Positions 1 through 30,095 of a stretch of 64,000 bases of DNA are shown piece after piece. The stretch is taken from contig OX459099.1 in assembly GCA_949775045.1 (NCBI GenBank), positions 17,840,741 to 17,904,740 on the forward strand, read 5' to 3'. The notes beneath the pieces were generated by a model. The model saw only the letters and a program-made list of their open reading frames with translations, had not been told where the DNA came from and did no database searches. A program made the translations under genes and the position numbers. Numbering within the stretch: the stretch's first letter is position 1; every line of letters begins with the position of its first letter. The DNA comes from Metridium senile (lineage: Eukaryota > Cnidaria > Anthozoa > Actiniaria > Metridiidae).

Positions 1-16915
<16,915 letters not shown>

Positions 16916-16959
16916 GTCAGTAGTACTTGCTTTGTCCACTCCGTTCAACAATTATAACG

Positions 16960-18480
16960 AGATATTACGCAAGGCTGTCATTAGTAAAATGTCATACAGT
17001 ACTAACACTGGCCATATAGCAAATCCTCTTCTTAATCGCCTTCAATATAAAGCTTAGTAAAAAATTACCATATCTTGAGTTCAACTTCTTTAGTCATTTA
17101 CCTTCACTGAAGTCGAGTAAGTAATGGCATAAGTTCATTGAGTATCAATTGATTTTGGTTGATGTATTTGAATAATACACAATGGAAATAAATCCTCCTT
17201 CATAAAGAAACAAAAAACAGTTGAAATAACAGATTGACTCGAATGGTTTTTGAGAGAGCAGCTTGAATACATTCAAACAATGGTGGCAGAAGTGCTATTT
17301 TGTCGATAACGTGTAAAACACAGCTTTAAAACTTTTTCGCCGATTCAATGTTAATGAGAAACTTTCCGGCAACGTTTTCAACAGATTGAACGACGATACA
17401 TCGACTCCATACGTTTAACAAGTCTCTGACAGTGATCAAGCGGTGAAACCAGCATAAATATCACAAACTTGATCGATCTTATCTCGTCACGTAATGATTC
17501 AAATAACCCTAGACCCTCTAACAACCCAATGCTGGCTATTCACCATCAATAGCAAGCGCGACTAAAGCTGGCCCCATTTGCAGAGCGAAGGATATGAATA
17601 ACAATATCAGTGGTGGCCCTGATGGCTTTCTGTCAGGATATTGTAATTATCAAACAAGTTGTGTATTTTGTTATTATTTATTCATAAAGCAGACGGCGGC
17701 GCGCGATACAAATTCGACAGCACTTACAACAAAGATGTGTCTTCTAAAAACATGTTAATGGCTTACGCAATAAAATAAAAAGGAAAAAAGCCAGACAAGT
17801 AAGCTTTACCTAAAAGAAGCCATCATAAATGGTTATTTAGAAAACCAGGATGCGGTTTTCGTTTATATTTATCTAACCCTCGTTAGCCTAATGTTAGTCT
17901 TATTAGCGTGACTATATTCTATTTAAGTTCCCTCTCAGAACTGATTACCAAAATCCGGCTATAAGAATTAACTTTAGATAATTTAATTTCACACCAGAAA
18001 ATATATATTACTTTAAAAGTCTTTATTAAAAATGGCGATTTTCTGTTGTCATGGTAACTGATAGAGTAGCATGCAAGCCACGTCAGTGTTTTAAATGTGT
18101 ATATTAGTCACACGATTTGTACAGATGTGATTAGCTGGAAAAACAAAACTTCTCTGTGTTTTTTTTTTAATATTCAAACTTAATCAGATATAATCGGTTA
18201 AAATATGATGGCTACAGTGCTATGAATTCGTCTAGAGTTTGATGGTTTCGAAATGAATGTTTAATGAGTTATTTATGAGGGTGTAATAATTTATATCGCA
18301 CCAACACTATATCCACTGATAAAATAAATTCAAATTGCTACTGTGTCGGTGTAGTAGGTTATATTTAGTGACCATTAGTCACCATGAGGTATTGTTTTCT
18401 TTTGTATTTGATGTTTCCGGTTAAATGATGCCTTTTTTTGCCTTAATTTCTTTTATTTTTATTTTTATATCATGGTTTTA
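16960..18480. other. Upstream flank of the TRPA1-like first coding exon; no gene seen
   Basis: AT-rich, no TATA box or exon that I can defend. A TE fragment with ATGAGGTATTGTTTTCTTTTG lies near 18385 and recurs (inverted) near 22020 and near 24430. Confidence 0.45.
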
Positions 18481-18481
18481 A

Positions 18482-18855
18482 GGCCGGTATACCACACACT
18501 AGGTGACAAGTCGCTGCAACACGACGCGGCGACACGTTGCGGCGACAATTACCCTCGTGTACACATTGAGTTTTTGTGGAAACTTTTGCCCCCGCGACAA
18601 AATTTTGTCCCCGCAAATTGTCACAAAAATTTGATTTACTTATTTATTTAGCTTCGTCCGAAGACAGAAGCCCACACCAATTACTGTGGGTCCAATAAAA
18701 TTATAAAACTAATAAATTCAAACTTGTTTGGATTCGTGCGTCAGGTCGCAGCAGCAAAATGAATTAACTTTTTTCACGGCGACGCGTTTTCGAAGCAATT
18801 AAATGCCCACGAAGCGACGTAGCAGCGACGTGTCGCCTAGAGTGTTAAATTCCTA
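18482..18855. mobile_element. Degenerate MITE with GGCCGGTATACCACACACTA end
   Basis: Imperfect inverted ends (CACTAGGTGACAAGTCGCTG and GCAGCGACGTGTCGCCTAG) with repeated GCGACA motifs. A tail-like insertion lies near 18640-18720. Resembles the 3288-3680 element in style. Confidence 0.5.
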
Positions 18856-19024
18856 CTGTGGATTATTCCAGGGAGGAGAATTATTAAAGGTGGGTTAACC
18901 TTTTCAAATCTATGTGTTTGTTCACTTAATCATGAACGTACTCTTTTCATCAGTCAAAAGTCAGTACGTATTTTATGAAATCATATAAACTAATTATAAC
19001 CATAAATTCATGTATATACCATAT

Positions 19025-19315
19025 ACACCTATTTCAAAAATCATTGTCGCAATCAAAACTACAGTCCACACTCTGAAGCCTGCAAAAGATGTTGGTATTT
19101 CTACTCTTGTAACTGATTTATTCATAGCATATTTGATTGTACGTGTTTGTGGTATATGAACATAACAAGTTTTACAGTGATAGATGATGAAACAAATATT
19201 TAGTTAAAAATCGCGTATTAAATCATACATTCAGTTCATATTACCGACATCTTTTGCAGGGTTCAGAGTGTGGACTGTAGCTTCGGCTGCGAAAACGATT
19301 TTTGAAGTAGGTGTG
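19025..19315. mobile_element. MITE family with ACACCTATTTCAAAAATC ends, copy 2
   Basis: Near-complete copy with inverted ends ACACCTATTTCAAAAATC and GATTTTTGAAGTAGGTGT, arms as at 14237-14518. Confidence 0.8.
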
Positions 19316-19486
19316 TAAATGAGAATTTTAGAAAAGAGATGTTGTAACTAGTTCCAAATTGTATTCATTGTAAAGCGCTATTGAGCAATTGTACTTATTG
19401 GAAATAGCCCTATTATTATTATTATTTAAACATTTTGACTTCATCGGTGTATTTTTAAAGTACAAAGCAAAGGCACTACTTGTTAA

Positions 19487-21424
19487 ACCAAAGGGAGCCC
19501 AAGCTCGTCACTTGTGATGTTTTACAGTACTGATGTAATATACAAATTAGGTAATACCTAATAGCGGAGCTCCAGTTTAAATTGTTCCTACAACATCAAT
19601 ATGTGCATGTAAATAGTTTTTGTGCATGGGCCATGCCCATGCCCAATCTGAACTGTAATTATTTTAGTTACGTAACCGCAAAAGACAACTACAAAATCAT
19701 AGATATAGGTGGAACGGAATAATTTACTTTCTGAGCAAATAATAATCTGCGATATATATATTTTCGATAAAAATTCAAAAACCTTATTTATCACGCATAC
19801 AAAGTACTATATTTTTCAATAATTTTATGCTCAAATTATGAAAAAGGTATTTTATACTTATGTGCATGATGAATTATCGACTAAAAATCCAACCCAAACT
19901 ATTTATGTTTTTAAAATATGAACCAATTAAAAAACTTCGATATCACTATAACTTTTCTAGAGAAACAAAATTAGGGGTATTATTCACGCGTTTTTGAAAG
20001 ATATGAATTTTTAGATTTTACTTTTTGAGTAGAAATCGCACAAAAATTCGTGACAGCATGACTTTGTGTCACGACACGCGTACATTGGCGTGTTTGCGAA
20101 TGCCAAGGCACCTTCACCTGGCAAATTCGCTTCAAACACAAGACAAAACGCTGAGAAAAATCAAGATTTTGAGCTTCATATTGACATAAACGTTACTTGA
20201 ATAAGTACTAAATAGGATGATAACTATGTATTAAAAGGAAAAAACGGAATTCTAGAACATTTCTTTATAAAAAAAAACTTTTCATCGCATTAGATTTAAT
20301 ATTAAAAAAAGTAGTCATTGCAAATCTTCAAAATTCAAACAAAACACAAACGACCTGAAAGTTCTTTTGAAGTGGAATTAAAGACCTTAAGTATCAACCA
20401 ACAAAGGATCGATTTGAAGCTTAATTATTTCAAGTTTTTAGGTGTTTTTGTTTTTCACGCTCGTTATCAAACAATTTTTCTTTCAAAAAACTGACTTGAA
20501 AAAATAATTCGTTGAACTTACTTTATCGGTGATTATTTTCCTGAGGTTTTCTTCTTCTGGATGACATCGATAATATTTTGACGAATACATGTATGTAATT
20601 ACTTGAATCAGTTTTGATGAATTAAGCATGGATCATAGTTAAACTGCCAAGCTTAAATCCATAAATAAACTGTACTGAAGGAAGCATTTTGAAGATAGTA
20701 TTCATTACCGAATAAAGTCGCTTCATTTTCAATTCTTTTACTTTGCTGTAGTCTTTATTCTTCTACGAAGTTTTATCTACAGACAAGTGTTCTTGGCCTT
20801 TCAGTCTTTTCCTTTTCTTGAGATAAACTTCTTCATGTTTGTCTCCTTGAAGTTTATTTTCTGCTTTGGTAGTCTTTGTATCCGGCCAGTTTATTTTCTT
20901 CTTCGGCCAAAACTATTTTTGTTTTCTTCTATGTTCATCTTTCTCAGTTGATATTTTAAATATTGTATTTTGTTGTTTGTTTGACTTTTTTGTCGATAAA
21001 AAAAACCTGCTTTCGGGCGCTGCTATTCCGTGCGCGCGCGCATCACTTTCCCGACGAAATGTAACAGCCAATCAGTATCGCGATGGGCACGTTGTACGGA
21101 CGTGCGCGCCCGCGATCCTACGTGTCGGTCGATGAAAAATCAACTCGATGGGTTACCATTTTTTCTTAAGTATGGTGCTCCGCTTGCGCGGGCCTTCGGC
21201 CCGCGCGGAGCTCCGCTATGAAGTCGCGAAATATCCATTCGTTGTGCCTCAAATATACAATAATAAAGAATTGTTTTGACGTAGATAGTTGTGTATAACT
21301 GTTTTGTAGTCTGTGACCGAGTTTTAGCTCAATTTATATATCTGAGGCACAGCGAAAGGATATTTCGCGACTCCATACATTTACTGTAAAACATCACAAG
21401 TGACGAGCTTGGGCTCCCTGTGGT
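19487..21424. mobile_element. 1.9-kb non-autonomous TIR transposon
   Basis: Inverted termini of about 43 bp: ACCAAAGGGAGCCCAAGCTC, then GTCACTTGTGATGTTTTACA; the complement ends at 21424. No transposase frame inside. A GC-rich hairpin (GCGCGGGCC TTC GGCCCGCGC) sits at about 21188-21210, within an inner inverted pair GAAATATCC..GGATATTTC (21227/21360). I could not find a clear target-site duplication. Confidence 0.7.
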
Positions 21425-21635
21425 CTAATCTGTTAGCGACAATGACAGCAAATTAATTCGCCCGCCGTGGCTCATGACAAATTGATTAAGTAGTGTTCAA
21501 GTATGTTTTGCTGTTATTACGCTTATTCGATATGTATTGCACAGTCTGCTGTAATTATTCGTGTACTCTTTCAAAAAAATATTTATCGGAATGAGTTAAT
21601 ATAACGGCAACGAAGTGATCCAGCACCAGTCGAAA

Positions 21636-21719
21636 TACCCTGCGAGCAGAGTCTCCTTTGCCTTCCCCGTGAGAGAGAAGTCTCACGGGGAAGGCAAAGG
21701 AGACTCTGCTCGCAGGGTA
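21636..21719. mobile_element. 84-bp foldback element with 9-bp target duplication
   Basis: Perfect 39-bp inverted arms starting TACCCTGCGAGCAGAGTCTC around a 6-nt centre GAGAAG. Flanked by CAGTCGAAA at 21627-21635 and 21720-21728. A 9-bp duplication suggests Mutator-like (MULE) mobilisation (inference). Confidence 0.85.
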
Positions 21720-22137
21720 CAGTCGAAAGCTTCAGGGCAATTATTTGGAAAGACTCTATTGCTTTTTAATAAACGATGTTTCCATTTGGTGTCTGATTCA
21801 GTGTCGAATTTAAGCAAGCTGCGATAACACGATCAAGAACTGCTATCTTTGATATCATAATTACTGTACAATACCAGACGTTCTTTCGCTCCTCTTCCCC
21901 CGCGAAACTAGAGCAAAAACACTAAAAGCATGAAATAAAAACAAAATAGTTACTTACTAATAGTTTCTATTTAGTGACTATTTAGTCAGTATTACTCAAC
22001 CAGAAACATCAAATACAAAAGGAAACAATACCTCATTACAACACTTTAATTGTCTTTAATAGTGAGGCTAATAGTCACTATTAAAATAAGAACTATTACA
22101 TTAGAGTGAAGTCATTTAACCCGTGAAATAGATATTA

Positions 22138-22340
22138 GGCCCCGTTTACACGAATCCGGATACTTTTGAAACCGCATACTTTTTGATGCGAATCGGCCTA
22201 TCGTCCACACGAATCCATTGAATCCGGTCACCGAAACCGCATACTTTTACTTGAATCCTCCGGATACGCGGATTCGTGTGGACGCAAATATTTCTATGCG
22301 GTTTCAGCCGGATCGGATTCGTGTTTTAATACACCTTAGG
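22138..22340. mobile_element. MITE (CCGTTTACACGAATCCGGAT ends), copy 1
   Basis: Contains GAAACCGCATACTTTTTGAT and GTCCACACGAATCCA. Copy 2 is at 52470-52662. It lies inside an outer inverted pair TTAACCCGTGAAATAGA / TCTATTTCACGGGTTAA-like (22115 and 22418). Confidence 0.75.
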
Positions 22341-22875
22341 CATCTAATTCTCTCATCTCTAATTCCATTGTTTTCTTTTGTGTCTATTTGACTATTACAC
22401 TTTAGCAAGCAATTTCTATTTCACGGGTTAAATGCCTGGCCTATAGCAATTTGATTCTATTTCATGGATCGAAGATAGTGTTAACGCTCTAAAAGAACGT
22501 CTGTATTCTCAGGCTAAAAGCCAGCCTAATTTAGTGAATTGAAGTAGAACTTATAACGAAACTCACTTAGAAATGTAGGGAAAATACTTTCATATGTTGC
22601 ATGCGTTGTAACCACAATCCCTTTCGGTGGTGCAGCCGCCATTCGAAGTTCACTCCTACAACCTTTTTGAAATAGGTGTATCTTCATATGAATAAAACTA
22701 GTGATTACTGAAAGCCTATAAAGCTGAGTCAGGTAGGAATTATGGGTAGAAACATTGTACATGTTTCGATTGATATTTTAATGTGTATTTTGGTTGATGT
22801 GATTGTCTCAAACATTGATTCAGCCTTAAAGTTGCAGCAATAATTAATTATAAAAAAATTGCTTGTTGTAAAAAC

Positions 22876-23170
22876 GCCCCCGGGGGAGGGGGGGAGGTAG
22901 GGGTGATCGGCGTAACTTTTAAGGCTAAAAATATTTCCTGTGCGTTCCTTTTTTAGGGTCTGTTCTGGCTCAAAAATCTTTTACGTAACATATGATTCTG
23001 TATCAGTAAAGGGTCATTTTTAATCTGCTTTGTTGCTAAAAGTAAAAAGTAAGTTTGGCTGGCAAAAATATCGCACAGCCGTACCTTTTAGGGGTTAAAA
23101 TCAACAAGGCTTTAAAAAAGTTAAAGTTGTTATTTTTTTTTATTGTGCGTACCTTTTTTTTTTAAAAGAA
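22876..23170. repeat. G-run element, diverged copy
   Basis: Starts with a G-rich run then GGTAGGGGTGATCGGCGTAA and TATTTCCTGTGCGT, matching 29756-30090. Confidence 0.55.
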
Positions 23171-23221
23171 TAAAAATAAACAAGAATCGCTGAAATCGAC
23201 TTAGTGTGACAACTCGTATTA

Positions 23222-23340
23222 ATAGAGTACAAGCATTAACAGCGAGCAACATAAATAGTACTAAATAGTACTATTTTATGCTAATTATTTTGTTTTCTAT
23301 TGTTTAATTAGCACTATTTAGTACTAAATAGTGACCAGTT
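23222..23340. mobile_element. Diverged copy of TAGAGTACAAACACTAAAAG MITE
   Basis: Shares AGAGTACAAGCATTAACAGC and the AGTACTAAATAGTACTATTT core with copies at 24499-24645 and 43450-43594. Confidence 0.5.
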
Positions 23341-24498
23341 ATTCTAGATTTGTTAAAATCCTTGCCTTTTGTTCAACAGTTTTTGGATGGATTTTCTTCA
23401 TTGTGCTCAAAGATGGTGTTCAATGGTGTCCAATACTCTCAAACTAAATATTTTTATCAGCAAAATGGCATTAGTCGATCAGCCGATGTCACTTAAAGTC
23501 TTTCTCACGCACTACAAATTAAATTAATTTTACACAGACAAAAACTGCATAGACGTATTCTTTGTTTATTAAGCTTTAAAATGATGTATAATGTCATAAA
23601 ATATTATTTAACGCGACATATGCGAAAATAAATTTTTAACGAAAGGTACCCGCGAAGGTTCACAGTAACCTTAATAGTTTGTATTTCAGAGATAAGCTGT
23701 TTGCATAAAATTGGCCCAAATAATATTACAATATTAATCAGGCCAATACGACCTATATAAATCAATAAAAGGCCTGCATTTGCAGGACATGGTTACGTGT
23801 TTCATTCCTCCATTCTCTTTATGTTACAGAAAAACATCGAAAAATATACTTGAAACGGGAAAAACTAAAAGTTACCCCGATTACTAACCTTGAAACGTCG
23901 CTATCTTGCGTGAGGTTCCGTCACAAACAAATAGGAAAAGAAAACCATACAAAACTTTTAAAAAACAATCAGTTGGGTAAGACGGACGACAGGTTTATAG
24001 AGGAAGAATTTTAAGTATTAGATTGAATTGAAACTCAAAACTAAAGAATAAACATGTCCAAAGATGAAGTGTTTTGTTTTTCGTGTGGTAATTTTTTTAC
24101 CCCGCGAGGCATCTTCGCACTCGAAAATCCCGTTCCTAAGCGGTATCTAGGCACGTGACCAAGTCATGTAAATTAGGGCCTATTAATTAGATAAAATCGA
24201 CCTTCTCCCTCCTCCCTCTATTTTAATTTACCTCTTTTTCTCCCTCCTCCCTGTTTATTTTTGCTGTTTCTCCCACCTCCCTGATCCGTTCCTCTCCTCT
24301 CTCTTATGTTTAGAGCGCTATAACATTAATATATCAATGAAATAAAATAAAATCCCTAGTGTGTAATAGTTCTTAGTTAATGACTATTTATAGTCACTAT
24401 CAAAGATAAGTAAATACTAGTTGTAATGAGGTATTGTTTCCTTTTGTATTCGGATGTTTCTGGTTGAATGATAGGCCTAAATACCCAATAATTAATAG
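23341..24498. other. No gene seen
   Basis: AT-rich DNA with a pyrimidine-rich patch (24200-24305) and a TE fragment at 24360-24480. No supported exon. Confidence 0.5.
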
Positions 24499-24645
24499 TA
24501 GAGTACAAACACTAAAAGTGTGCAATACTTTGTACTATTTATACCACTAAATAGTGTTGATTAAACAATAGAGAACAAAAGAATTTGCATAATTTAGCAG
24601 TATTTAGTGGTATTTATGTTGCACACTTTTAGTGTTTGTACTCTA
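24499..24645. mobile_element. 147-bp palindromic MITE (TAGAGTACAAACACTAAAAG ends)
   Basis: Inverted ends TAGAGTACAAACACTAAAAG and CTTTTAGTGTTTGTACTCTA, flanked by TA. Nearly identical to 43450-43594 inside the rab11 gene. Confidence 0.85.
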
Positions 24646-25232
24646 AGTATTAGTTAGTAACTATTTTTATTTTATTTCATAGTCTTTTCTCATGTTTTTT
24701 TACTTTTTTTTATGTTGTTTTAATTTACTTTGGAAAGGTGACCGATTGCTGCCAGTATTGAACAAGAGGGTAATATAGTTGAGCACCTTCAGAATAATGG
24801 TAGCGATAATTTGTGTCTGTATGATACAAGTTGTAAGAAAATAATTGGATTCGTTAAGTCCAACTTAAGGTCTGGGGTTTTTTTTACTTAAAGATCTAAC
24901 ATTCCACAAATCAGTAAAATTATATCCTAGTATTAAAGTTTTATACGTTTTTCTGAATAATGATTAGATCCCCATGTGTCCCCATGCTGTCCTTTAGCAA
25001 TGTCATTGACAATTTGTGTCTGTTGTCGATATCATTGTGAATTATGTTTCCTAAACAAACACAAACCTCACGCTATCCTCTAACTTAAACATATTAAAAA
25101 GTGATTATACTTTTTTCTGAAGGTTTTGTGATAAAGATGGTCTGATAGTATTCTATTCTAGGAGCCTAATTTGTGAACACAAGTGTGTATTTATAGTCAT
25201 ATTAATAATACGAAAAAGGAGTATGTACATAC

Positions 25233-28200
25233 CCTGAGAAAGCTTCGCTTTTTCAGCGAAAACCTAGACATGGAGCGGTTGCAATGAATCACTGGCACAG
25301 GCTCAAACTCTGAATTATAAAAGAAAAACACAATATCATTCATTAGAATACACAGTATATACCTATAGACCTCGGCACTACAAAATGACTGGTTTTCAAG
25401 CATTTACTTTAAATTGGACGATATGTGATAGACAAATGTGATCGACATACAAAAAAAAACCTTTTCTGGTCTCATACTACTCGATGTTGAGCAAGATAGT
25501 GTGGCAGGTCTACATCGGCTAAGAATGTTTATGTTTGCTGCCCAACACGACTGGATAAATTAAAACCTGATTACTGAGGTCCTTATGGCATAACTACAAT
25601 AGCAATTAATTCACAGCAATCTCCCACTTGTAATCTCGGTGGTTTGGAATTGGAAATAATAGCCTTTAAATGAAGGAGTATTCATACACATCAAAAACAC
25701 GAACTATCGTACGGAACCGTTACAAACAATTCATTAATTATTAAACATCAATTAACATATGAAAGCGGGAACAAAGAAATGACGAGATCTAGAGATGCTT
25801 GACATCTAGACGTCACAGCGTTTCACATGTATTAGCCAATCAGAAATCTAGTTTCTGTTTAAACAAAACGACTTGTGAAAAAAGTTTTGAAAAGAATAGT
25901 TTGTACAACACGCATTACGATGTCATGAGCTTGTAAACAGACAACAATATACGAAAACAAATATCTATATGATTTCATTTTGATTTTTTTTTTCTTCACT
26001 GTATAATCGTGTTAATCTATAGGGCGTGATACATTCATTATTAGTATAGATAAAATATTATATAGATATTGCGTCATCTTCTAAAATGAGCGCTTATTAT
26101 TCGTTGTACCACAGGCAACCCAACCATAGTACCTGAGTATGTTTATTTGTTAAAATAATAAGGAAAATAAATAAATAAATTGATTAATGAATGTGTGAAT
26201 GCATGATTTATTATATATGGATGGAATGATGGATGGATGGATGAATAAATGGAGAAAACAGTCGTTATGAAGGATGGATGGATGGATTAAAATGGATGAA
26301 TGAATGGATGGACGGATGAATAAATAGAGAAAACAGTCGATGAAGGATGGATGGATGGAGAAAACTGGATGAATGAATAAATGGATGAATAAATGGAGAA
26401 AACAGTAGATGAAGGATGGATGGAAGGATAAAACTGGATGAATGAATAGATGGATGAATAAATGGAGACAACAGTAGATGAAGGATGGACGGATGAATAA
26501 ATGGATAAAACTGGATGAATGAATAGATGTTTGAATAAATTAATAGAGAAAACAGTAGATGAAGGATGGATGAATAGGTAGATGGATGGATGAATAAATG
26601 AATGGATGGTTAATTAAAGGGAAAAAATGGATGAACTAATTCATTAATTGATAAAATGGAATATTGGATAAATGGATGTCGGAATGAAAGGATGATTAAA
26701 TGGATGAATAAATCAACGAATAACTGAAGAAATAAGCTTTTTTTAAACATGTTTGCTAAGATCGAGTAGCGTTATAATTAATGCCTGGAAGCGCTCTTCT
26801 ATTGATCAAGTATTATCCCCGGGACTGTTATACATTATGCCAGGACTCAGTGGAAATCTCAACGTAAATAACTTATAATAGAGTGTCTCCTCAAAGCGCG
26901 CTTTTTTTAAAACATGTTTGCTAAGACTAGAGTTATAAGTAATGCCTGGAAGCGCTCTTCTATTGATCAAGTATTATCCCCGGGACTGTTATATACATTA
27001 TGCCAGGACTCAGTGGAAATTTTATTATTATGAATAGTATGTCTCCTCAGAGCGTTAAGATCCGGAGAAAAGATTTTGCTTTCTGAGATATAGCTTAAAA
27101 GCAGGCCACGAAGGACTAATCTAAGCTTGCCGAACCATTCAGACACATCCGATATGACCTGAAGGAATACTACAAACTCGATCCCTAGCAATGCACGTAC
27201 TCAGCTGCCGCTGGTCTAACGTACTGCGTGGTGGAAAAAGACAAAATTTCATAGAGTTATTTTTTCTCCGTAGAGAAGTTATTGTATTTACAAACTAAAG
27301 TGTCACGAAACTGGGCATCATACTGTATAGCTAGACAAAATCAAACGTGTTCAGTACCTTCTCGGCCGCAACTAGCACAGGGTACCCAACAGTCTTACAA
27401 TCTGACAACTAGCTTTGAACACGGAAAAAATATGTCAATCTGTCAATTAGAAGAACAATTAAGACATTCCAATCTAAGTTGTCAAATTTCTAGTATCTTA
27501 ATAAACTTTCGGTTATTATTTTTTGTATATGGGATTCGGCACAGATGCTGCAAAGACGAATTTTAAATAAAACAACTGGAGTTTCTTGTATTGTCCCCGT
27601 TCAATCTATTGTTTTACTTTTATTGTTTGCAGTGTAAAGGAATTGGCCTCACACCAAGTACTGTGTTATTGCTGACAGCTGGCTTTGCTAGAAGTTTTTA
27701 TAACAATTCTTTATTGTGTTAAAAAAAAACCTAAACAGATCAAAATGTTTTGTTTACCTCGAAATTCTCGAACTAATTTAAATATCTCGCCTTGTTTTTA
27801 TGATGTGATTTTGTTTAAAAATATGTGATTTTGTTAAAAATAATCCATATTTTTAATGTTTAAATATTTTGTAATTCACCTCGGCAACGTATGGCTTATG
27901 AAATAATCATAACTGCCAGTGTTTGTGACTACCTTTGGTAGTTAATTATATTGGCGCAGTTTCCTAATCCGCACAATTATTTACAAAACAGCGAGAAAAA
28001 CCAACATTAAGGCGTGAATTTTCAAATAAATATATTTAAGAACAATCATGTTATAAACCGCGAAATCGTGTGGTTATTAAATGTTTAGATATCATTACAG
28101 CATATGAGTTTTATATTATGAATTCCTTGCGGAACAACACTGACAAATTAAATACCGTTTGCTGTTTGCAACCGTGTTGAAATCAGAATTGAGTCTTGTG

Positions 28201-28635
28201 GTAAATAATATAAGATAGAAAACTGGCACTCGTGAAGATAGGCCTGACAATAACCCATTAGTTAACCCATTGAGATTGTCTCGATTGACCGCAGACAAAC
28301 ACACAGCTTAAGTGGACATAAAAGCATTCAATTTTTCAATTTTTGACGCTTTTCAAGTAAAATTGTTGAAATGCGAAATAAAAACAACAAATTTTGCTCA
28401 CAAATTACTCCTTTGTAACGCCTATTAATATATCTATTTGTATTATTTGTTAAACCCAATTAAGATGAAAAGAACCCTTCAAATGGCAATGAAAGTCGAA
28501 AATACGACGATTTGAGGAAGAGAGAATTATACTTATTAAACTTGAAATGAATGATGTATAAATCCATATGGAATTACCTTCTGTAATCTCTGCCGGCTTT
28601 CCTGGTCTTGCTATTAGTCCTTTCTTGCGGTTCAT
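25233..28635 (-). CDS. Possible small TATA-driven gene, two exons, function unknown
   Basis: Exon 28635-28578 starts MNRKKGLIARPGKPAEITE and ends GAAG|GTAATT in phase 1. Exon 25309-25233 follows acceptor TTTATAATTCAG and completes the codon, giving EFEPVPVIHCNRSMSRF then SLKKRSFLR, with donor CAGG|GTATGT (phase 0). A TATA box (GTATAAATAG) lies at 28671-28680, about 40 nt above the ATG. If the second donor is unused, the frame adds about 10 hydrophobic residues and stops. I recognise no domain. It could be a short basic peptide gene, or 5' exons spliced into the TRPA1-like gene downstream on the same strand (phase-compatible only with a weak acceptor). It could also be chance. Confidence 0.35.
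26165..26725. repeat. Degenerate tetranucleotide array (GGAT/TGAA/AATA)
   Basis: Mosaic of GGATGGAT, TGAATGAA and ATAAATGGAG AAAACAGT segments with a higher-order period of about 60 bp. Confidence 0.85.
26735..27020. repeat. Direct duplication of ~125 bp
   Basis: Two copies starting AAACATGTTTGCTAAGA (26748 and 26912) with GCCTGGAAGCGCTCTTCTAT and ATTATCCCCGGGACTGTTAT, about 165 bp apart. Confidence 0.8.
27021..28570. other. No additional gene seen
   Basis: AT-rich; short frames only. Would be intron of the candidate gene at 25233-28635. Confidence 0.45.
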
Positions 28636-28670
28636 AGCTTATCCAACCTAGTTTTAACCAAAACGGGCTT

Positions 28671-28680
28671 CTATTTATAC
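28671..28680 (-). promoter_or_regulatory. TATA box upstream of candidate ATG at 28635
   Basis: GTATAAATAG on the minus strand, 36 nt above the start codon. Spacing would put transcription start about 10 nt before the ATG. Confidence 0.4.
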
Positions 28681-28998
28681 AGACCCAAGACGGGAGACAG
28701 AGAGAAATGGGCCAATTTCCATAAGCTGAGAACCGGAAAGAACGGGGTGTTTTGATTGGTAGGCTAAAGGGTTATCGTTCTTGATATTTATTCACCATAG
28801 CAGCTGGTGGTACTGAATAAAAGCAGATATATCGGGGGCAGGTTGATTAATATCTAAGAAGGGGGTGACTATATTTTACATATAGCAAACTGATTTCTCA
28901 ATATGACCCCCTACATAACCATGATATCTAGATTATGATTATGTTTTTATACTTATTTAGTAAAATTTGATAGTGAACTCTAATTTTACAACTGACTT

Positions 28999-29017
28999 CC
29001 CCCCCCCCCCCCCCCCC
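28999..29017. repeat. Poly-C run (19 C)
   Basis: Uninterrupted homopolymer; length may be affected by sequencing. Confidence 0.9.
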
Positions 29018-29755
29018 ATCCCTCCAAAACAGTAATGTTTGTGAAATTGCCCCCTCAAGTTCATTGCATGTGCAGTTAGAGACAGTTCTAATATGTGTTA
29101 TTAGTGTAGACTGACGTGTTTGATGGGTGCATGCCAATTGAACACTACCGATTCATCTACCATGACATTTATACCGCAATTACTGCATTTTATTAAGGTT
29201 ATTAATTTATATTTACCATAGGTTTTTATTAAGGTCATATAACTCTAGTTCATATATTTATGTCTCGACAAAAAATGACAAAAATGTATTAAGAAACTTC
29301 CATTAAACTATATACAGTCAATGTCATTAGCATTGCCCACGTTAAGTAGAGATTCAGTAATACTACAACAAGTGACACATGATTCTTTGTTTATATTTGT
29401 TTTCAGCAGTTGATCATGAGATTTCAATTTTTAACTGTATATTGAATAACAGTGAATATGGAATATGAATTCTAAAACCTATGTTTACAATTAATGCTAG
29501 TTTCGAGCATTTAGAGCGAACTTGTGGGGTGTCACGCGAACATTTCTTTATATAGTGTTTATGTCTTTTTTGGTGGACATAATGACATTGACTTTATATA
29601 ATTATATCTAAAGCACAAATTAATATATATACAATTTTGATATATTTGACAGTATATAATAACAAACCTATAGTCCAATATATATATTAACCATTGCTGG
29701 CTAACCAAGTTAACTGGCCACGTATAACTGATATACATTCAGACTGCCTGTATCC

Positions 29756-30095
29756 GGGGGGGGGGGGGGGGGGGGGGGGGTACTTCCCTTGTCCAAGTGG
29801 TAGGGGTGATCGACGTACCTTTTAGGGTAAAAATATTTCCTGTGCGTACCTTACCTTTTAGGGTCCTTTTAGGGTTCTGGCTCAAAAATCAGTTACGTAA
29901 CATGATTTTGTACCTGTAAGAGTCATTTTTACTCTGTTTTGTTGCTTTTGGGGGGGGGGGGGGGGGGGGGGGGTAGAAATCGACAAGGCTTTATCAGTTT
30001 TTTTTATCTGTGTGTACCCTTTAGGGGTCGTTATAAAACCTCCGCCGATCACCCCTACCACTTGGACAAAGGGAGTACCCCCCTCCCCGGTATAT
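29756..30095. repeat. Palindromic element with internal and terminal poly-G runs
   Basis: Arms GTACTTCCCTTGTCCAAGTG and CACTTGGACAAAGGGAGTAC enclose GTAGGGGTGATCG.ACGTACC-type sequence. Poly-G runs at 29756-29780 (25 G) and 29950-29973 (24 G). A relative is at 22876-23170. Confidence 0.7.

Noticed and set aside
22526..22762. Frame with MAAAPPKGIVVTTHATYES and a good donor (CTAA|GTGAGT)
   Set aside because: Arises from the end of an ACACCTATTTCAAAA-type MITE; no partner exon found.
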